Positions 59,328 to 64,000 of a stretch of 64,000 nt of DNA are shown one piece after another. Positions within the stretch are counted from its first letter, which is position 1. Every line of letters begins with the position of its first letter. Below the pieces are notes generated by a model. The model worked only from the letters and a program-made list of their open reading frames with translations. It was not told the origin of the DNA and did no database searches. A program made the translations under genes and the position numbers. The stretch comes from JAHJHG01 sp964463425 (GTDB lineage: Bacteria; Patescibacteriota; Microgenomatia; UBA8517), in contig CAYXBV010000002.1 of the NCBI GenBank assembly GCA_964463425.1, positions 1-64,000 on the forward strand, given 5' to 3'.

Positions 59328-60491
59328 TTAACTTTTCTTTGATGCCACTTTTTTCTTTTTTTTCACAGATGTTGTTTTCGCTTCTTTTTTGCCTTTGACT
59401 TTCTTCTCTTTTTTAACAGTTTTTTTCGTCTTTGTTTTTTTAGCTGAAGCCTTCTTCACAACTTTTTTCTTTTCTTCTCTTTTCTTCTCTTTTTTAACAG
59501 TTTTTTTCTTATCGGCATAAGGTTCTATTTCTATTCTCCATCCTGTTAGTTTTGATGCCAATCTCGCATTTTGTCCATCTTTGCCAATAGCCAAAGAGAG
59601 TTGTTCCTCTGGAGCTTCTACTTGAGCCGTTTCTTCTTTTTTGTTTAAAGTGACATTTAAACCCTCTGCTGGTGAAAGTGCTGCTTCTATTAATTCCTTT
59701 GGGTCTTCGCTCCAAGGAACAATATCTATTCTTTCTCCCCCGAGCTCGTTTGTTGCCGCTTGTACCCGAATTCCTTTTTGACCGACACAAGAACCTACTG
59801 GATCAACACCTGATTGTGTTGAAGACACGGCAATTTTTGTTCTTGTTCCTGCTTCACGAGCGATTGCCTTTATTTCAACACTACCTGAAGAAACTTCCGG
59901 GACCTCTCTTGCAAAAAGTTTTTTAACAAAATCTGGGTCAGCCCTAGAAAGAATAATTTGTTTTCCTTTTGGTGTCTCAACAATCTCCTTCATAAGAAAT
60001 GTCAATCTTTGGTTTGCCGAAAGCCTTTCGTTGGGGGCTCTTTCGCCTGCTGGCATAATACCTTCGGATCGACCTAGATCTATTCGTACGTCAGGACCAT
60101 CAAATCTCAAGATCATACCCGAAATTAAAGTACCCACCCTACCGGAAAATTCGTCCATGATTGAATCTTTCTCTGCTTCTCTTATTCTTTGGTGAATTAC
60201 TTGTTTTGCTGTTTGTGCAGCAATTCTTCCAAATCCAGGAGGAGTTACATCTTTTTTCTTTTTAGGTTTTCCTTCTGGCCAAGAATATATTTTGGCACTG
60301 CCACTTACGGAATTTAAATCGACGTCATATTCTAGCTCATCCTCATCGCCTTCTTGTTCTTTTATGTCTCGCTTATAAGCCGCAACTATTGCTTGTTTAA
60401 TTGTATCTAATATCACATCTGCATCAAGTCCTCGCTCCGTTGCGATAGCTTTTAATGCTTGTGCAAATTCTGTTCTTGGTGTTTGTACCAT
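59328..60491 (-). CDS. nusA: Transcription factor NusA
   Basis: Pausing, termination and antitermination factor. 387 residues: N-terminal RNAP-binding domain (TEFAQALKAIATERGLDADV), S1 domain (GRVGTLISGMILRFDGPDVR), KH1 with CVGQKGIRVQAATNELGGE, KH2 with LAIGKDGQNARLASKLTGW, then about 60 residues almost entirely Lys/Ala/Thr/Glu. The acidic AR repeats of E. coli are absent. A promoter and a strong terminator-like hairpin lie just upstream. Confidence 0.96.
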   Translation of the reverse strand: MVQTPRTEFAQALKAIATERGLDADVILDTIKQAIVAAYKRDIKEQEGDEDELEYDVDLNSVSGSAKIYSWPEGKPKKKKDVTPPGFGRIAAQTAKQVIHQRIREAEKDSIMDEFSGRVGTLISGMILRFDGPDVRIDLGRSEGIMPAGERAPNERLSANQRLTFLMKEIVETPKGKQIILSRADPDFVKKLFAREVPEVSSGSVEIKAIAREAGTRTKIAVSSTQSGVDPVGSCVGQKGIRVQAATNELGGERIDIVPWSEDPKELIEAALSPAEGLNVTLNKKEETAQVEAPEEQLSLAIGKDGQNARLASKLTGWRIEIEPYADKKKTVKKEKKREEKKKVVKKASAKKTKTKKTVKKEKKVKGKKEAKTTSVKKKKKVASKKS

Positions 60492-60496
60492 AATCT

Positions 60497-60524
60497 AAAA
60501 AAAAAGGCGGGCTAATATCCCACC
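60497..60524 (-). terminator. Attenuator-like terminator directly before nusA
   Basis: GGTGGG/CCCGCC (60519-60524 with 60506-60511) with a 7-nt loop, followed on the minus strand by nine T. It ends 5 nt before the nusA ATG. AGGGAG and GTG-GGA-TAT-TAG, a three-codon ORF, overlap the 5' arm of the stem. Confidence 0.75.
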
Positions 60525-60547
60525 GTTTTCTCCCTTAATCTGGTGAT

Positions 60548-60576
60548 ATTTTAACTCAGAAGAAAAATTAAGTCAA
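60548..60576 (-). promoter_or_regulatory. Promoter of nusA operon
   Basis: TTGACT (60571-60576), a 17-nt spacer and TAAAAT (60548-60553), giving a leader of about 50 nt. Confidence 0.75.
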
Positions 60577-60580
60577 TTGT

Positions 60581-60610
60581 GCTTAGCATAATTTATGAAG
60601 ACGGCTAAGC
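60581..60610 (-). terminator. Stem-loop after dnaJ
   Basis: GCTTAGC/GCTAAGC (60604-60610 with 60581-60587) with a 16-nt loop, between the dnaJ stop and the nusA -35. There is no T-run, so it is a weak terminator candidate. Confidence 0.35.
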
Positions 60611-60635
60611 CTAGTGATGTTTTCGGAAGTGTGCC

Positions 60636-61511
60636 TCAAAGTCCCTCTTTCTTCATTTTTTCTATTATCTTTTTCTGCTCCTTGGTAAGTTTCTCTGGAA
60701 CAGCAACTATTACGCGAACATATTGATCTCCACTACCTCTCCCTCTTAGTCTTGGTGCTCCTTTTCCTCGAAGTCGAATTGTTGTTCCCCCTTGTGTTCC
60801 TGACTTAATACGTATCTTCACTTTCCCGTCTATAGTTGGTGCCTCTACTGTGCCCCCAAGAATAGCTAGCGAATAAGGAATTGCTAATTTTACAAAAATA
60901 TTTTCTCCGTCTCTTTCAAAAACATCGTGTGGTCCAACATTCACAGAAAGAACAAAATCATTAAAATTTATTCTCAATCCTTCGTCAATTCCAGCTGGAA
61001 TTTTAATTTTCTTCTTTTTCCCGTCGATCTCTACCTCCTTCTCAACACCCTTGATTGCCTCCATAAAATCAATTGTGACCGAGTAGCGAGGTTTTCTTGC
61101 ACCACCAAACGAAGCTCCACCTCCAAAAAACTGAGAAAATATTTCAAAAGGGTCACCAAAATCAAAACCAGAATAAGGACTTTCTCCGGACGTTGAGTGG
61201 GTATAAGTAAAAGGACCCTGTCTTCCCGCTTGACCAAAAGGAGACCCGGCACGCCCTGGTCCACCAGGCATTCCACCAGGAGAAAAAGCGGCGTGACCAT
61301 ATTGGTCATATGCCTGTTTCTTCTGTGGATCAGACAATATCTGATAAGCGGCATTCACTTCCTTGAAGCGTTTTTCGGCAACTTCCTTGTTGTCTTTGTG
61401 TTTGTCAGGATGCCACTCAAGGGCCTGTTTGCGATAAGCTTTTTTGATTTCGTCTTGAGAGGCCCCCTTGGTAACTCCCAAAATATCGTAATAGTCTGAT
61501 TTGGCTGCCAT
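60636..61511 (-). CDS. dnaJ: DnaJ-type co-chaperone without zinc finger
   Basis: Stimulates DnaK ATPase and delivers clients. 291 residues: J domain (1-70) with the HPDK motif in ALEWHPDKHK, a Gly/Phe/Pro-rich linker (about 70-140), then the two C-terminal substrate-binding domains (IDGKKKKIKIPAGIDEG; LAILGGTVEAPTIDGKVKI; IRLRGKGAPRLRGRG). The CxxCxGxG zinc repeats of DnaJ are absent, so it is type II (CbpA-like). As the only J-protein in the dnaK cluster it probably serves as the main partner. Confidence 0.92.
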   Translation of the reverse strand: MAAKSDYYDILGVTKGASQDEIKKAYRKQALEWHPDKHKDNKEVAEKRFKEVNAAYQILSDPQKKQAYDQYGHAAFSPGGMPGGPGRAGSPFGQAGRQGPFTYTHSTSGESPYSGFDFGDPFEIFSQFFGGGASFGGARKPRYSVTIDFMEAIKGVEKEVEIDGKKKKIKIPAGIDEGLRINFNDFVLSVNVGPHDVFERDGENIFVKLAIPYSLAILGGTVEAPTIDGKVKIRIKSGTQGGTTIRLRGKGAPRLRGRGSGDQYVRVIVAVPEKLTKEQKKIIEKMKKEGL

Positions 61512-61555
61512 AATTTTATATTATCCTTTTCTATTTGAAATTGTTTAAACGAAGA

Positions 61556-61819
61556 CTATTCAGAATCTTCCATCAACAGATCATCTAATAATTTAGTCTG
61601 CTTATTAATTGCGTCTTCCGATCCGGGTATTAACCTAAAAGCCTTGAATATAATCTCGTCTGGGTCCTCAGAATTAATCGATATTCCCCATTCTTTTTTT
61701 AACGTGTCTATTTTTTTATTAAAATTAGCCAGCGTTTCTCTTTCCTCCGAAGTTAACATTCGCATAGCCGTTTCGTGATGGGCAAGGACTGTTAGAAGTC
61801 TTTCACTAGTATGTGACAC
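61556..61819 (-). CDS. Small helical protein in the dnaK operon, unknown
   Basis: 87 residues, not recognised. Predicted mostly helical with a coiled-coil-like stretch (ETLANFNKKIDTLKKEWG) and acidic ends. It begins 5 nt after dnaK, so it must be co-expressed with the chaperones. The HHETAMRMLTSEER segment has no known motif. It may be a chaperone cofactor, which is inferred from position only. Confidence 0.7.
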   Translation of the reverse strand: MSHTSERLLTVLAHHETAMRMLTSEERETLANFNKKIDTLKKEWGISINSEDPDEIIFKAFRLIPGSEDAINKQTKLLDDLLMEDSE

Positions 61820-61824
61820 AGTTT

Positions 61825-63741
61825 TTATTCAACAATTTCTCCCTCTTCAACTTTTTCGTCCTTTTCAACTTTTGCCTTTTTCTTTTTCGAATTACCGCCT
61901 TTATCTTTCTTATCTTTTCCCTTTGCACCAGCCTCTGGTGAACCAGATTTTTCGTACATTGCCTGACCTATTTTTTGAAGTTCTTCTGATAATTCTTGTG
62001 TTCTTTTCTCAATTTCTTCTTTATCTCCCTTTTCTATTATGTCTTTTAGAGCCTTTATTTTTTCTTCTATCTTTTCCTTTATGTCTTTTTTCACCTTGTC
62101 TCCAGCATCTTTAAGTGCTTTTTCAGCCGTCGCCACCATTGCGTCAGCTTGATTTTTAGCCTTGACCTGTTCTGCTTTCTTTTCGTCTTCTTCTTTGTGC
62201 TTTTCGGCTTCATCTTGCATTCTCTTTACCTCGTCGTCGCTTAGGCCAATTGCACCAGTTATTGTTATATTTTGGCTTTTGTCTGTAGCCTTATCTTTTG
62301 CAGTTACCTTCAATATCCCAGAAGCATCAATATCAAATGAAACTTCAACTTGTGGCACTCCTCGTGGTGCAGGAGGAATACCATCTAAAATAAATCTTCC
62401 CAAACTCTTGTTATCGGCAACCATTGGTCTTTCACCTTGGGTTACGTGAATATCGACTTGTGTTTGATTATTGGCCGCGGTTGAAAAAACCTCAGTTTTA
62501 CTAGTGGGAACAGTTGTATTTCTAGGTATCATTGGTGTGGCAACATTACCCAAAGTTTCAATAGCTAGTGTTAATGGAGTTACGTCCAAAAGAAGAATAT
62601 CTTTTACTTCTCCTCCTAAAACCCCTGCCTGGATAGCCGCTCCTACCGCAACTACTTCATCTGGATTAACAGACTTATTTGGTTCTTTTCCAAAATATTC
62701 CTTAACCCATTCAATTATCTTTGGCATTCTGGTCATTCCACCCACCAAAATAACTTCGTCTATTGTGTGAGGATCAAGCTTTGCATCTTTGAGACAGGCC
62801 TCAACTGGCTTCATTGTCCTTTCAATCAAATCTCCAACTAAACTTTCAAATTTTGCCCTAGTAAGCTTCGTTGTCAAATGAAGGGGTTGACCATCTCTTT
62901 GAGTAATATAAGGTTGATTAATTTCAACTTCCTGGGTCGCCGATAATTCAATTTTTGCCTTTTCTGCGGCATCCCTTACTCTTTGAAGGGCCTGCTTATC
63001 TTTTTTAAGATCTACAGCGTTGTCTTTCTTAAACTCAGCGGCTATCCAATCAACAATTGCTTCATCGAAATCATCTCCACCCAAATGTGTGTCTCCATTA
63101 GTGGATTTCACTTCAAAAACTCCCTCTCCTAATTCAAGAATTGAGATGTCAAATGTTCCACCACCAAGGTCATAAACAGCAATTTTCTCTGCTTTCTTTT
63201 TGTCAAGTCCGTACGCCAAAGCGGCTGCCGTGGGTTCGTTGATTATCCTTTCAACCTTCAATCCAGCGATTTTCCCAGCTTGCTTGGTAGCTTGTCGTTG
63301 AGCATCATCAAAATAAGCTGGAACCGTAATAACGGCTTTTTCAACCTCTTCCCCGAGATAATCCTCAGCGTCCTTCTTTAATTTCATCAATATTCTTGCT
63401 GAAATTTCCTGAGGTGTAAAAATTTTGCTTTCAACTGAAACAGCTACCGTTTTGTCCTTTCCGGCTACTATTTCGTACGAAACCATTTTTTTTGTTTTCT
63501 CAACTTCCGCATCCCCAATTCTTCTACCCACCATTCTCTTTATGGAAGAAATTGTATTTTTAGGATTGAGAATCATCTGGCGCTTGGCCACATCTCCAAC
63601 TAAATTCTTAATTGGTTCTACTACGCTTGGAGTAAGATTTCGACCAGTATCAGCCGCGGGAATAACTTTTGGTCTTCCCCCTTCCATAACAGCCACAACA
63701 GAATTTGTTGTTCCTAAATCTATACCAATTATTTTAGACAT
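61825..63741 (-). CDS. dnaK: Chaperone DnaK (Hsp70)
   Basis: ATP-dependent chaperone, 638 residues. Nucleotide-binding domain with IGIDLGTTNSVVAVMEGG, NEPTAAALAYGL, AVYDLGGGTFDISIL and VGGMTRMPKI; interdomain linker DILLLDVTPL; substrate-binding domain with IPRNTTVPTSK and VEVSFDIDASGILKV. The helical lid ends in a Lys/Glu-rich tail in place of the EEVD-type or Gly-rich end. It sits 6 nt downstream of grpE. Confidence 0.98.
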   Translation of the reverse strand: MSKIIGIDLGTTNSVVAVMEGGRPKVIPAADTGRNLTPSVVEPIKNLVGDVAKRQMILNPKNTISSIKRMVGRRIGDAEVEKTKKMVSYEIVAGKDKTVAVSVESKIFTPQEISARILMKLKKDAEDYLGEEVEKAVITVPAYFDDAQRQATKQAGKIAGLKVERIINEPTAAALAYGLDKKKAEKIAVYDLGGGTFDISILELGEGVFEVKSTNGDTHLGGDDFDEAIVDWIAAEFKKDNAVDLKKDKQALQRVRDAAEKAKIELSATQEVEINQPYITQRDGQPLHLTTKLTRAKFESLVGDLIERTMKPVEACLKDAKLDPHTIDEVILVGGMTRMPKIIEWVKEYFGKEPNKSVNPDEVVAVGAAIQAGVLGGEVKDILLLDVTPLTLAIETLGNVATPMIPRNTTVPTSKTEVFSTAANNQTQVDIHVTQGERPMVADNKSLGRFILDGIPPAPRGVPQVEVSFDIDASGILKVTAKDKATDKSQNITITGAIGLSDDEVKRMQDEAEKHKEEDEKKAEQVKAKNQADAMVATAEKALKDAGDKVKKDIKEKIEEKIKALKDIIEKGDKEEIEKRTQELSEELQKIGQAMYEKSGSPEAGAKGKDKKDKGGNSKKKKAKVEKDEKVEEGEIVE

Positions 63742-63747
63742 TTTATT

Positions 63748-64000
63748 TTATTTTCCTTTCAATACTTTAACTTTTGCTGGACGAATTATTGGCCCATTAC
63801 TAAATTTCCATCCATTTAGTACTACTTCGGCAATTTCTCCGTCTTTTCCGCCTTTTACAACCTCGACAGCTTCACATATTTCTTCATTAAATTTATCACC
63901 TTGTTTTGCCTCAATTTTTTCAATTCCCTCTTCTCTCAAAATCTTCCTGAACTCTTCTAATACTAAAACAATTCCAGAATCTTTCAAGTGCCTTTGTGTC
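63748..64000 (-). CDS. grpE: GrpE nucleotide exchange factor, partial
   Basis: 84 C-terminal residues are visible; the frame stays open to the window edge, so the gene starts outside. The two-strand head domain of GrpE is seen in EEFRKILREEGIEKIEAKQG, DKFNEEICEAVEVV and the final GWKFSNGPIIRPAKVKVLKG (family GYxLxdRvlRpAxVxV). The expected His of the HEAV motif is Cys-Glu-Ala-Val here. Order grpE-dnaK-dnaJ is standard. Confidence 0.9.
   Translation of the reverse strand, partial: TQRHLKDSGIVLVLEEFRKILREEGIEKIEAKQGDKFNEEICEAVEVVKGGKDGEIAEVVLNGWKFSNGPIIRPAKVKVLKGK

Noticed and set aside
59328..60491. Lys-rich NusA tail as a frameshift artefact
   Set aside because: The tail stays in the same frame with consistent AAA/AAG codons up to a normal stop, and similar tails occur on several other proteins in the window.
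1..64000. CRISPR arrays, insertion sequences, rRNA genes, defence islands
   Set aside because: No regularly spaced direct repeats, transposase-like proteins, rRNA signatures or restriction/defence genes were found; only the two-copy element at the left end repeats.

Overview
This looks like a housekeeping segment from a Candidate Phyla Radiation (Patescibacteria) genome, most likely of the Microgenomates type. The inference rests on AT-rich DNA, dense coding with 1-20 nt overlaps, pared-down housekeeping proteins (IF-2 without its N-domain, AlaRS without its C-terminal domain, DnaJ without its zinc finger), no rpmD (L30) between rpsE and rplO, and a tRNA without an encoded CCA. TGA acts as a normal stop (for example it ends rplV inside an ATGA overlap), so the genetic code is standard. 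Every protein gene I can support lies on the minus strand, so transcription runs from high to low coordinates. The only plus-strand gene is a tRNA-Pro. There is one run of exactly 100 Ns (14197-14296). I see no CRISPR array, insertion sequence, prophage or rRNA.

Layout, in transcription order from the right: grpE(partial)-dnaK-87 aa unknown-dnaJ; nusA-infB-degenerate DHH protein; rpsO-pnp, followed by a protease-less Lon-type ATPase, a cysteine-free family-4 uracil-DNA glycosylase and RNase J; ftsK-RodZ-like-small membrane protein; alaS, a large ASKHA/baseplate-J-like membrane protein, a sortase and ruvX; a solitary degenerate receiver protein; a zinc-ribbon protein and mltG; then rpoB-rpoC-rpsL-rpsG-fusA, tuf-rpsJ and the long S10-spc-alpha ribosomal run from rplC to rpsI; uppS with a long extension; tRNA-Pro; recA-recX; RNase Y; HU; an ABC-2 exporter, miaA and an AI-2E-type permease; RNase P RNA; an MscS-type TM-helix protein; and two envelope proteins. 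The leftmost 465 nt are non-coding.

The less ordinary content is mostly regulatory. Canonical promoters sit ahead of rpoB, tuf, rplC and nusA. Each is followed by a short leader containing a terminator-like hairpin. In the rplC leader a 13-codon ORF with its own Shine-Dalgarno runs through the terminator and stops 4 nt before rplC. In the nusA leader a Shine-Dalgarno and GTG lie on the 5' arm of a U9 terminator. Many first-in-operon genes instead have a -10 box only 6-8 nt upstream of ATG, implying leaderless mRNAs. The left end carries two copies of an element with the same two-stem architecture, the same 11-nt junction and compensatory base changes, which is a candidate unrecognised structured RNA. 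A 56-codon basic ORF is translationally coupled between rplV and rpsC. These are inferences from one sequence, and the finding entries say what would test them.
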